From: Solanum dulcamara
Taxonomy: Eukaryota; Streptophyta; Magnoliopsida; Solanales; Solanaceae
Direction: 5' to 3'
NCBI RefSeq assembly: GCF_947179165.1
Contig: NC_077244.1
Span: 9,860,449 to 9,924,448 of the forward strand
Length of the DNA stretch: 64,000 bases
Below, piece after piece: positions 1 to 10,539 of this stretch (within the stretch, counting starts at the first letter, position 1; each line of letters starts with the position of its first letter). The notes beneath the pieces were generated by a model. The model was not told where the DNA came from and did not search any database. It saw nothing but the letters and a program-made list of their open reading frames with translations. The position numbers were made by a program, and so were the translations under genes.

Positions 1-83
1 CGAACAGACATTTCATTTCGCAAAAGGCACCATGAATGTCCTAAATAGATGAGTATGTTCTGAACAAGTGAGTCTATTGCTGG

Positions 84-93
84 CTATAAATAG
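84..93 (+). promoter_or_regulatory. TATA-box-like motif of an unidentified unit
   Basis: A clean TATA box (ctataaatag) followed by a pyrimidine-rich stretch lies in the first 200 bases. This arrangement is common in copia-type LTRs and in ordinary plant promoters. No LTR partner and no downstream open reading frame on the + strand supports either reading, so this is only a motif call. Confidence 0.25.
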
Positions 94-768
94 AGAGTCT
101 TTCTCTTAGTTTTCTACATCATATTTTTTCTTTTTTCTGCATATATTTTTTTACAAATAAAGTAGAGTCTTTGTGTTTGTTGCTGACTTTTAAGTTCGCT
201 GAAGTTATTGTAGTTTAAGGTGCCGCTACTTCTTTAACATATATATCCATTTTATCCAGGGATGAAATAATCCACAACTTCAGATACACTGAGTGGATTA
301 AATTCCTTAAGAACACACATTGAATTCTGTGGTCTCAAATATTTGTTTATTGCATTTAAACTTTCTGTTTTTCTTTGTTCTTCTTATATTATTGTTGAAC
401 ACAGTACCCATCATAACTGACACTGGAAAGGATACCTCCACACATGATGACAAAAGAGCAATGTTTGTCTTCTTGAAGCAGATGTTTTGGTCTTCCAATT
501 GATTCAGTGCTGCAAATTTAAGGTAACACCTTTAAAATGCTTATTAATCAAGATGACAAAAAGTAACAGTCATGTTGTTACCACCCTCGGACCACTGCCT
601 TGTAACCGATCAATGATAGCAATAACGGCTCTCAGGGCAATAGATTTTCAGAATCAAGAGTTGAATTCAAGGATGTGAAGGACTATTCTTGTATCATCAT
701 TCTTGGTAGTATATCTATTAAGAAAACATTTGCACGTTCATTATTAGCATTAACGTAGCACAACTCAC

Positions 769-832
769 CTTCCATCTCTGTTAAGGATCGATGCCTCTCA
801 ATTCCTTTATTATCCCAACAAATAACTGGAAT
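769..832 (-). pseudogene. Possible exon relic of an unidentified minus-strand gene
   Basis: On the minus strand a 64-nt open stretch is bounded by a good acceptor (tgtgtttcag) and a consensus donor (gatggaag then gtgagttg). It reads without a stop as about 21 residues (IPVICWDNKGIERH...). Two other stretches of minus-strand sequence look coding-like: about 560-650, which includes LRAVIAIIDRLQGSG, and about 307-509, preceded by an acceptor-like aaatttgcag. I recognise no family. Frames are interrupted between these pieces, so if this was a gene it is decayed or its other exons lie outside the window. Chance is a real alternative. Confidence 0.25.
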
Positions 833-1487
833 CTGAAACACATGCCATAAGAAGTAACTGGAATCTGTAGTATCAATCTCAAACTCTAGCTATGGTGGTA
901 CAAAAGAACGAGAGAAGATTTTCTCACAATAATATGCCAGCACAGATGCGGAACACGGGATTATTAGCCTTGTGTTCTGATTTTTGACTTGCTTTTATTT
1001 GTTGCCTATACCCATATTTCCACAATTTCAATCATGAAATAATAATACAAAATCAGATCAGCACCTATTACTACTCAACTCAAAATAATATCTCCACAAG
1101 GTTGGTTGTGAATAGAGAGGACATGCCAACATAAATAGATAAATTGGGAAGAGTCAAAAGGGTTAAAATACAAAACACTATGATTGGAACAATGGTTAAT
1201 AGTTTGTTATAAGTAGCAGAAGTGGGACGTAGCATGACATTCCCTTTGTTTGTTTTCTCATACTCTTTTCTATGATCGACCTTATTTTCTTGTAATTCCT
1301 TGAAGCATTTTTATCAATTTACATCATCGACTACATAAAAACAGAATCTTGCAAATATATTCATTCTTCTTATTTGCGTCTTTTTTTGTATGAAGTAAAG
1401 TGATTCATCAATGGGCATACAGAGGATGCGTAGTAGAACAAAAGTTTAAAAAAAATTGCCTAGCTCCAGTAAATCAAACATATTTTC
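833..1487. other. No supported feature
   Basis: AT-rich sequence without an open frame, repeat or motif that I can support. Confidence 0.4.
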
Positions 1488-1753
1488 TAAACAAAATATA
1501 GGGAGCTAACAACTCTTTTTTCAAAGACACAGAAGCATTAAAACTTCCTCAAATAAATACGAGTATAAAACTTATACAACGTGAGAGCTAAAGTCCTCTG
1601 CTTCATCACGTGTTGTACTCTAAACAAAATATAGGGAGCTAACAACTCTTTTTTCAAAGACACAGAAGCATTAAAACTTCCTCAAATAAATACGAGTATA
1701 AAACTTATACAACGTGAGAGCTAAAGTCCTCTGCTTCATCACGTGTTGTACTC
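1488..1753. repeat. Perfect 133-bp tandem duplication
   Basis: Positions 1488-1620 and 1621-1753 are identical base for base, each beginning taaacaaaatataggg and ending gtgttgtactc. The perfect identity implies a very recent duplication or an assembly artefact. The sequence just downstream, about 1768-1990, reads on the minus strand as short coding-like stretches with stops (for example LVNEEMQEGFFLITVKALDS), unidentified. Confidence 0.95.
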
Positions 1754-1994
1754 TAAATTCTTCTTTCTCCTCCTAAGTCTAGCTACAAAGAAATGATCCT
1801 CGGGAAAGACTTCACAGTGGCTGAGAACGAGTAGCTCCATAAGTCTTTCTCCTCAATTCAATAGAGAATCCAAAGCTTTCACAGTGATCAAAAAGAACCC
1901 TTCCTGCATTTCTTCATTTACCAGCCTCTAATTAACAACTTCAGAAGTTCCGCCCAACTCAATGTGGATACCAACAAGAAGGCCTTCAAAATGG

Positions 1995-2079
1995 TTAATT
2001 CAGAGTTTATGTGTCACGAAACGGTAATTCAGAATTATCTTAGCTTCTCGTGTGACTTTATTTGAGCTCAAATTTTGTG
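1995..2079. repeat. Satellite fragment left of the Athila element
   Basis: The stretch with gagtttatgtgtcacgaaac and tttgagctcaaattttgtgg matches the ~180-bp tandem unit seen at 15690-16810 and 21917-22240. It ends abruptly where similarity to the Athila LTR begins. The Athila-like element therefore inserted into a pre-existing satellite array. The left junction has since lost about 35 bp of LTR end plus adjacent satellite. Confidence 0.75.
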
Positions 2080-3677
2080 GGCTAAAACTCCAATGAAATA
2101 GTGTCGTCTTTCCCTATATTGTGTCCAATCCTGACCTTAAAGTGTTTGTTTGCAGATGAGAGGAGTCAAGGACAATGCATGTGTATTATTTTGAAGAAAA
2201 GGGCCAAAAAGTGGCAAAAATGGGCAAAACATGTACTGAAGCTTGCAAAGAGCCATTGGCGACACGCCAAGAGGGCTCTAAGGTCGCCTAAATGCACTGA
2301 AATCCAAGGCTAACTGCAAAGGCACATCGGCGAGCCAATGAGTGCAACGGCGATACGCTGAACAGGAAAGGCGAGCTATATCATGCTCGCAAAAAAGAGC
2401 TGAAGATTTGGCCTAAATGAAGGAGCCAAACGGCAATGTCGGATAGAGGAAAGCAACTCACCAACATAAAAGGCGAGCTCAACTAAGCTCGTCCAAAGGT
2501 TCCGAACCAACTGAGAATCGAGCAACGAAAAGGTGAGAAGAATTTCCAAATGGCGACTCGTCGAATGGGTCCGCGAGCTGGAACGTGTTCTCCAACTAGC
2601 CAGCCAAAATATTGAAGGACCTATGAGCTGAAATGCGAGACTCCTGTCTATTTGGCGACTCGCCGACCAGTCCGGCGGGTACGACTTACATCATCAAAGT
2701 GGTTCGGGCGTGGTATTTTGGCTTGTTTTTTGGAGAAAGTATAAATTGATTTTCAAAGTTAGAAAAAGAAACATTGTGCATTGCTGAGAACCTGATAATA
2801 GAGTATCATTTTTCTTGGGGTTTTGACATTGTTCTTGGGGTATTTTGTGGGATTTTGAGCCTGGGCATTGAGATTTTGAAATGAAACTTTGCTGAACTCA
2901 ATGGAAGACAATTATTTTGGTAAAACTTCTTTTAGTTTTTCAATATGTAGCTAAACCTCATCCTTCTAGGTGGTTGCTTATGTAGTTAACTTGTTATTTT
3001 GAATTTGGGTTTTTGTACCAGCTCAAAATTTGTTAATTTAATATAGGTTTTGTTAATTTGGCATGTATTCATTTATGATCTATGGTTACAAACATATTTC
3101 CATGTTATATCTTCATATTAGCTTGAAAAGGTGATGTGAAGTGGTTAAATTAACAAATAGCCATTGATTTGAATTTACCAATTGTTAATCTCACTCGAGA
3201 GAGGAGGTTATGCTGAGGATTGGGTTAATTTCATTAGCACCCACGTTTAGGGTCGAGAGTGCTTGCATGGATAGACGACTAGTGATTGAAAGATACTTGT
3301 TGTATAATTGTTTAACCTAGCATATCCATTGATATTTAAGAATATTGAAATGTGTATTCACCCATATTCGTATAATATTTTTAACTAAGCATCTACCCTA
3401 GAAGTCTCCTAAAACTTGTTACAAATCTGTTACTATTGATCATGTTAGCATTAAACTAGTTAAATCTTCTAAATTGATATTTTAATACTATTGAATTATA
3501 TCATGTTTCGATTTATTTATTTTTACGCTACAAAAGATTAGAACATGTGCATACATCCTGATTGAATTCTATTCAATACCATTCCTATTGGGATCGACTC
3601 CAACTCATCGTTGGGTTTATAGTTTTTAACGACTATCAACACTTTGACTTGTAAGAAGTGTAGTTTGAACATTATCA
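2080..3677 (+). repeat. 5' LTR of Athila-like Ty3/gypsy element
   Basis: Matches 14157-15689 over its length and is followed directly by a tRNA-Asp-type primer site. Its first ~35 bp, including the terminal TGTTGATGAG, are missing at the left junction. It carries about 65 bp near 2500-2570 that are absent from the other LTR. It ends with attatca before the primer site. The stretch from about 3148 to 3583 is almost identical to the partner LTR while the rest has clearly diverged. Sense transcription would run rightward. Confidence 0.9.
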
Positions 3678-3681
3678 AAAA

Positions 3682-3699
3682 TGGCACTGTTGCCAGGGA
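3682..3699 (+). other. Primer binding site, tRNA-Asp type
   Basis: tggcactgttgccaggga lies four bases after the LTR. It matches the tRNA-Asp complement used by plant Athila elements except at three positions, all transitions. This fixes the orientation of the element and the end of the LTR. Confidence 0.8.
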
Positions 3700-3859
3700 A
3701 CGGTGATTAGAGTTCTTTTATTGAAGTATTTCTGATCTAGTTATTTGTAGTAGAACTTTCTTACTATCGTTTTCTTGTTTTTGTCTTTGTTAGGCAACTA
3801 AATGAGCATTAATGGGAGTAACGCTGAGTTTTAATGGTTAAAAAAATAATATCGGAAAC

Positions 3860-5316
3860 ATGAACGATGTTATTGTTGACCAAATAGGTAGTGCTGGAGC
3901 TATAAGGTTATCCCTAACTATGGGTAATGCAATCTTCCACGTGACCGGTACTATGTTGCAATTACTTCAAATAAAGGGCTTCTTTGGGAGCCTCACTCAC
4001 GAGGACCTTCATGACCATGTCTGTAACTTCATAGATGTATGCAGCCTTTTCTCTTTCAAGAATATCTTGCAGAAGTCTATTCAACTAAGGTTGTTTCCCT
4101 TCTCTCTTATGGGGGAGGCAACTAAGAGGTTAGCAGAGCTATCGAGGGATTAAATCACCTCTTGGAATGATCTCACGGCAGATTTTATGAACTGTTTTTC
4201 CTAGCTTCTAAGATGTTGAAATTGAGAGATAGTATCCATAACTTCAGGAGGGTTAATGGGGAACCTCACGAAACTCAGCTAAGGTTTTAAAATATGCTCT
4301 TGCAATTTTGTGATCACCGACTACCGGATAATGTGTTGCTACAATATTTCTATTATAGCCTTGATACAGTGAACAAAGGTATGGCGGATCAACTTATTAT
4401 GCCAACCCTTCGTTATTGCTTCGGCATTGCATGATGAAATGACGATCAACCATGCATGGCACACTCGAGAGGACCATGTGTCTCCTCTCTATATTGGGAT
4501 GACCAAGGAACAACTTGAAAAGAACCATGAACAAGATGAGAACATGGAAAAAATGATGACTCAACTTGATTTGCTATTTAAACATGTCATGGGTGGAGGA
4601 TACAACACGGTGAATATGGTGGATACAAATATTTGGTTGAACCTAGAGGATGCCAAGTTTGATGCCATATACAACGAAGAGGTACAATTTCTAACAAATC
4701 AATTGGGGGTTCCCGTCCGACCTATTAAAGGTCGGGTGGGAATCAAGGTTGGAACAAGGACCGGGATGGCAGTTGGAGAGAGCGTAAGAGGGACTGGCGC
4801 AACCTAGGTAATAATTGGAGAGAATTCCATTATAAACATGATAGATACGTCCCTCCTCATTATCGTCAAAAGCCCAAAGAATCTAATGCCAACCCTGAGA
4901 GCTTCCGAATAGAGGATATGATTACACGTATTCTCAACAAGGTTGAGGGTTCAGACAAGGTGCTTAAGGAGATGAAAGTCGAATTCTCCACATTGAACCA
5001 AATAGTCCTTCATATTCGGTGTCAATAAAATAACTTGAGGTCCAAATGGGCCAAATCTTATCCCACTTAAATCTGAGGCCTAAAGGTGGTCTCCCGAGTG
5101 ATACAGTGGCAAATTCTAAGAATGATATCGCACAATGTATGGTTTATATTAACTAGGAATGGAAAGGTTGTTGGTAATGAAGCAACAAGGGATGAAGTGG
5201 CTAGTTCAAGCAAGGGTAAGGCCATAGAGTTTGAAAGTGATCAATTATCTAAAAAGCTAAGCAATGAAGCACCTGATGAAGTGAATGACACACCAACGGT
5301 TGTTGATTTTGGTTAA
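3860..5316 (+). pseudogene. Athila-like gag, broken
   Basis: Encodes a decayed capsid polyprotein of the Athila type. The first open part (3860-4153) contains [14 protein letters not shown], the form of the gag core where family members read FPFSL.GEA. The reading frame then passes through stops and shifts into KMLKLRDSIHNFRRVNGE and a second open part (4427-4807) with EQLEKNHEQDENMEKMMTQL. A third piece (5086-5316) is acidic and lysine-rich. No CCHC zinc knuckle is visible. It lies between the primer site and the protease remnant, as expected for a gag-pol order. It cannot produce a full protein. Confidence 0.8.
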
Positions 5317-5318
5317 AG

Positions 5319-5695
5319 TTGATAAGTTCATATTTTTGTCCCATTTTTTGATCCTTGATTGTGAGATCGATGCCGATGTCCCTATTATTCTTTGTAGGCC
5401 TTTCTTGGATACCGATAAATAACTTGTTGATGTGGAAAGTTGTAAGCTAAAGTTTCAGGTTAATGGTAAAGAAGTCACCCTCCATGTTTGCAAGTGTATG
5501 AAGCAACCCAATAACCTTCATTTGATATCGATCTTTGATGTTATTGATGAGATGGTTGCGAGTGTGCAAGAGGTTTCTAGTGTTAGGGAATCATTGGTGG
5601 TGGTATTATTCAATTTAGATGGGGAAAATATTTCCGATTATGATGAGGTGGTTACTACTCACTCGAGTATTTTTTCTTACACAAAAATTCTGTGA
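5319..5695 (+). pseudogene. Athila-like aspartic protease region, broken
   Basis: The frame reads DADVPIILCRPFLDT followed by a stop and LVDVESCKLKFQVNGKEVTL. In Athila-type proteases this region reads P.ILGRPFL.TA...IDV..G.L...., so this is the C-terminal part of the retropepsin fold. The stop at the end of the PFL segment and the missing N-terminal catalytic segment show that it is inactive. An acidic linker leads to the reverse transcriptase remnant. Confidence 0.7.
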
Positions 5696-5789
5696 AGTTA
5701 GATATCGACTTGAAGAATAGAGACACGTCTCCTGCAAAGTTATCTATTGATGAGCCACCAAAGCTTGAGCTAAAGGTACTTCCTTCTCA

Positions 5790-6700
5790 ACTTTGATATG
5801 TCTTCTTAGGGACAAATAATACTTTTCCCATCATTATAGCTGAAGATTTGATTGATGAGCAAGTGCCAGCCCTTGTGAGAATGCTGAAAAAGTTTATTAA
5901 GGCTATTTGGTGGACAATTGCCAATATCGTAGCTATTCTTCCTGGTGTTTGCACATATAAGATATAGTTGGCTAGTTATAGCAAGTTGAGTATTGAGTAC
6001 AAATGGAGGTTGAACCCTCCAATGCAAGTGGTGGTGAAGAAGGAAATCATCAAGTAGCTTGATGCGGGTATTGTCTATCCCATTGTGGATAGTAAATAGG
6101 TGAGCCTGGTGAAATGTGTTCCTAATAAAGGATGATGGTTGTGCCAAATGAAAAGAATGAACTTGTATCGATCCAGCCAGTAACTAGTTGGAGGGTATGC
6201 ATGGACTATCGAAAAATTGAATGCTTGCACGAAAAAGGACCACTTCCCTATGACTTTCATAGACCAAATATTAGACCGTCTTATGGGTTGTAGTTGGTAT
6301 TGCTTTTTGGATGGGTACTCCAGGTATAACCAAATTTCTATTGATCCTGAGAACCAAGAAAAGACTACTTTTATGCGCTCATATGGCACCTTTGCTTTCA
6401 GGTAGATTCCCTTCAATTTATGCAATGCTCCCACAACTTTCCAAAGATGTATGATGTCCATTTTTACCGACATGGAAGAGGATACGATGGAGGTATTTAT
6501 GAATGATTTTTTAATTATGGGTGATACATTTGATGCTTTCCTTGAGCATCTTGGTCGGGTATTGCAAAGGTGTATAGAAACAAATCTTGCACTTAATTGG
6601 GAGAAGTGCCACTTCATGGTAAAAGGGTATAGTGTTGGGCCATAAACTCTTAGGATATGGTATACAAGTTATTCAAGAAAAAGTTGAAGTTATTGCTCAG
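5790..6700 (+). pseudogene. Athila-like reverse transcriptase, broken and active-site mutant
   Basis: Successive frames carry the polymerase blocks: a mutated LDAGIVYPI segment near 6060, KDHFPMTFIDQILDRL at 6235, FLDGYSRYNQISIDPE near 6307, TTFMRSYGTFAFR at 6366, then NAPTTFQRCM near 6425. The active-site box reads VFMNDF at 6496-6510, where active members have FMDD, so the first catalytic aspartate is asparagine (codon 6502-6504). At least six stops and shifts interrupt the region (for example after PILVK and after FAFR). The palm ends in NLALNWEKCHFM. Protein synthesis and catalysis are both lost. Confidence 0.9.
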
Positions 6701-6738
6701 TTACCTACTCTATTTCGGTACAGGGTGTTCATAGTTTC

Positions 6739-7326
6739 TTGGGACATGTGGGGTTTTATCGGAGTTTTATCAAATATTTCTCTAATGTGGCCTATCCTTT
6801 GTGCAGGATACTTGAAAAAGAGAGTGTGTTTGAATTCGATGACGCTTGTGTCAAAGCATTCTTATGTCTTAAAGAGAAGCTCATATCAGCTCTGATTATT
6901 GTTGCTCCGGATTGGAGCATCCCTTCTGAGCTCATGTGTGATGCAAGCAGTATTGCATTGGGGGTTGTTCTTGGACAAAGGAAAGGAAATTTGTTCCATC
7001 CCATCTACTATGCTAGTAAGAAATTAAACGTGGCCCAAAAGAATTATACGGTAACCAAGCAAGAGTTATTGGCTATTGTCTATGCCTTTGAGAAATTTCG
7101 CACCTACCTTTTTGGTACTAAGGTGGTGGTCCACACCAACCATGCCGCAATTCGATACTTGATGGAAAATAAAGATGCAAAACCCCAGTTGATCCATTGG
7201 GTGTTATTGTTGCGAGAATTTAATTTTGAGGTCATGGATCGTAAGGGTTGTGAAAATCAGGTGGCTGATCATTTATCGAAACTCGAGTCCAACGTGATAG
7301 TATTCGGAAAGAAGGAGATTACATAG
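6739..7326 (+). pseudogene. Athila-like connection and RNase H domain, one catalytic residue lost
   Basis: A 195-codon open stretch. It begins with [17 protein letters not shown], the thumb/connection, and continues into RNase H with [16 protein letters not shown] (first Asp), [20 protein letters not shown] (Glu) and VADHLSKLE at the end. The segment that normally reads TDHAAIRYL is [10 protein letters not shown], so the third catalytic Asp is Asn (codon 7138-7140). The frame is open longer than any other part of this pol gene. It directly precedes the integrase remnant. Confidence 0.9.
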
Positions 7327-7419
7327 ACCTTCCCGGATGAATCTATGATGGTGGATCTAATAGTTCTCCCCCGTGGTATGCCGATTTTGCCAACTTTTTA
7401 GTATACGGGATTTTTCTCG

Positions 7420-8685
7420 ATGGGCTACAAATGTAAAAGGTTTCTTTTTTATATAAAGAAATACTTTTATCATGAGCCGTATTTATTCAGATATTATGCA
7501 GACCATATAATCCGAACGTGGCCTCCGAAAGTTGAGGTTGAGGCAATCCTTCAAGCTTTTCATGCATCACTGGTCGGTAGCCATCATAGTGGGGTACGAA
7601 CAGCAGCTAAGGTCCTTCAAAGCATTTATTATTGGCCTACCTTATATAAAGATGCCAACTCGCTTGTCAAAAAGTGTGATCAATGCCAAAAATAAGGAAG
7701 GGTGTCTCGGCGACATGAATTGCTTCTCACTCTAATCTTAGAGGTAGAATTATTTGATGTATGGGAGATTAATTTCATGGATACTTTTGTGTATTCCTAT
7801 GGGAACAAGTATATATTGGTCGCGGTAGATTATGTGTAAAAAAAGGTAGAGGCAGTGGCCTTACTTAACAATAAGGGGTGAAGTGTTGTTCAATTCCTCA
7901 AGAGGTTAATATTTAAAAGGTTTGGCACTCCGCATGCTATTATTAGTGATGGTGGGTCTCATTTTTACAACCGCTTTTTTGCTTTAATACTGAGCAAATA
8001 TGGGGTAAATCAAAAGTCGCTACACCTTATCACCCACAAATGAATGGGAAAGTTTAAGGGTCAAACCGGGAGATAAAGGGCATCTTAGCCAAGACAGAGT
8101 ATGTTAATAGATCTGATTGGCCCCAGAAGTTAGAAGATGCCTTGTGGGCTTATAGAACTGCATACAACAAGACAATGATTGGCATGTCGTCGTATCAATT
8201 GGTGTTTGGTAAGGCTTGTCACCTTTCAGTAGAACTTGAACATAAAGCCTTATGGGTATTGAAGGCCATGAATTTAAATTGGGAAGTTGCGTCGAAGGAT
8301 AGAGCTGACCAACTTCACACTTTGGAGGAAGGATAGAGCTGACCAACTTCATGCTTTGGAGGAGTTTTGACTTCGAGCTTATGAGAGCTCAACTCTTTAC
8401 AAGGAGAGAATGAAAAAATAACATGATACTCGAATATTTCAAGGGGACTTTAGAGTTGGTGATCCTGTATTACTCTACAATTCTCACCTTTGACTCTTTC
8501 CCAGAAAGATAAAATCAAAATGGTCCAGCCTTTTCAACATGACTCGTATGTTTAAAAATAGGGCCATTGAAGTTGAGAATAATGAGGTGTCAAAATTCAA
8601 AGTTAATGGGAAAAGACTAAAATTATACTTAAAAGAAGGCTCGGGTATGGGAATGATAGAAGTGAAATATTTAGACGATGCTTGA
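7420..8685 (+). pseudogene. Athila-like integrase, broken
   Basis: The zinc-binding HHCC domain is recognisable (HASLVGSHHSG, then CDQCQK ending at 7695). The catalytic core follows with VELFDVWEINFMDTF, where the first Asp of DDE is Asn (codon 7771-7773), and IISDGGSHF, where the second Asp is kept. The position of the catalytic Glu before SNREIK is a stop codon (8055-8057). Downstream [22 protein letters not shown] and the C-terminal KIKSKWSSLFNMTRMF and VNGKRLKLYL segments are present. A 34-bp duplication disrupts the frame near 8330. The integrase is therefore dead three times over. Confidence 0.9.
8295..8362 (+). repeat. 34-bp tandem duplication within integrase
   Basis: The segment starting aaggatagagctgaccaac occurs at 8295 and again at 8329, with small differences (cacac against catgc). 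It adds 34 bp, not a multiple of three, so it also shifts the frame. Confidence 0.85.
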
Positions 8686-8699
8686 ATGCTTGTCCATGT

Positions 8700-10539
8700 C
8701 ATGCCACGACATAAACTAAGGCACTTCTTGGGAGGCAACCCAAGTTTTTAGTGGTTTTTGAATAATGTGTGTTCGTTATGTAGGTTGAAGTAGGAGGTCA
8801 CTGAATAAGAGCAATAGGCGAGAAGGTGATGGAAAGGGCGATTCACTTAATGTGATCAGCGAGCCTGTATTGGCTCACACAAAATTTAAGCCACAGAAGT
8901 GAAAATGCCACTGTACGATTAGGCAAGCTCATCCACACTTGGAGAGACGCCGAATCAACTCAGCGAGCTATCTTGGCTGGCCTTCGAGTTGCTTAGAAGG
9001 CTCAATTAGCTCTGGAAGTTCTGTGACTTTTCGCAAAATATTATCACTTTGGCAAATCGCGGAGAGGTTCAGCGGGTTGGACTCCTCTTGAACTTTGCAA
9101 TACTAATTAGGTCTGGAGAAACCAAAGAAAAAGGCGAGTTGGACAATGAAGGGCAACTCGCCCAATTGACTTGGGGAGCTCTAGCAGGCTCTCCAATATG
9201 CTTTGCACCATGCATATACTCAGCCATTCCTTTTGGAGATGTGGATAAAAAAGGCGACTCATCGATCAGTCGGCGACATTAGTAAGACCTCGCAAAACTT
9301 CACCGACTAAAAACAATTAAAGGTCCCTTTGTCCATTTAAATTCTTCACTTTTCAAATTCTGCTCTTTCTTCTCCTTTAAGTTATTCGTAGTCCCTCTTT
9401 CCTTTATTTTAGTCAAACTTTTTACATTCTTCTGCCATTTCTTTGTGCATTTGTGTGGAGTCACAACGCTTGAGTGTCATACATGTGTTCTCCTTGTCTA
9501 ATAGTGATTCAAAGGTTAGCTTTCTTGATTTTTCACTACCCAAACTAAATTTCTAGGTGACTGTAATGTGGGTTTGATTTGTTCCCATTTCCCATTGATA
9601 TTGTGCATGCCACTTGAAAAATATTTGATTGTCTTGATTTTGTACTAGGTTTATGAATGGGTAAATCGAGGTTGTTCATTGACTGTGTTGAATCCATTGT
9701 TTAGAATCCTTCTTTTGCTTGAAATATAGCTGGATATGTGAATTTGTGTTGGAAATCATTCCTCATTGTGGATGTGTTCATTTCAAATAGTTTGTGTCTG
9801 AATAATGCATGTTTGAGTGAATTCTGAGTAACCCCATACCCACAAAATAAACATTTTTCCCGATGATAGATAGGTGACATCATTCTTAAGAGTGAATATG
9901 TCATTTTGTGGTGTTTGGATTAGTCTCGTAGGGAAATCTAAGTACTAAGTTATTTTGTATCATGTAGGTTGTTGAAAACAATGCTTCAATTGTGAGTGTG
10001 TAGAAGTTAAAACCATTTTTAGTCTGAAAATTTTGAAATTTTGGTTCAAATTATGGAATTAGGTGTATCGGCGAGCTATATCCTGCTTGTCTACTGGGTC
10101 TGCGAGTCCCAAAAAGGGATTTTTATCACCCTTTTTTGTTCTGAGATTGCAAGTCATTTTAGGACATTTTGGAAAGCTTCATGTAGCTCACCAAGCTTAC
10201 TTGGCGACTCCCTTAATTGGTCTTCACCTTGCCCTTTTCCCCATAACCTGCCAGCTTTTGTATGGTTTTTTCTTCTGATCATTTTTGCTAGCTTCTCCAA
10301 GGTCGCCGGTGGTTTTGGAGACTCACCTAACCATCTGTCACCTCGCATACTTTATCAATCCTGGGCATAGCATGCTTTGGTGAGCACAACTAAGCTTTCC
10401 TTGTCTATTCAGCGACTCACCTTTTCACTAGGTGAGCATCAGCTCAGTGAACTTTGTACAATAACTCTTTTGAAACATTTATTGGTTTTTGACTAATCCT
10501 TCAACTAATTCTCTGTTGGTGTGTGTCTGTTGTGCTAAT
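8700..10539 (+). other. Spacer between pol and the third ORF of the Athila-like element
   Basis: No gene is visible over about 1.8 kb. The stretch is rich in short GC-richer motifs of the type ggcgagct and ggcgactc (8820-9300 and 10070-10440) that also occur inside the LTRs at 2340-2700, so part of this leader shares composition with the LTR. Athila elements typically have a long spacer before their extra ORF, perhaps an untranslated leader for a subgenomic RNA. Splice signals were not resolved. Confidence 0.6.
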
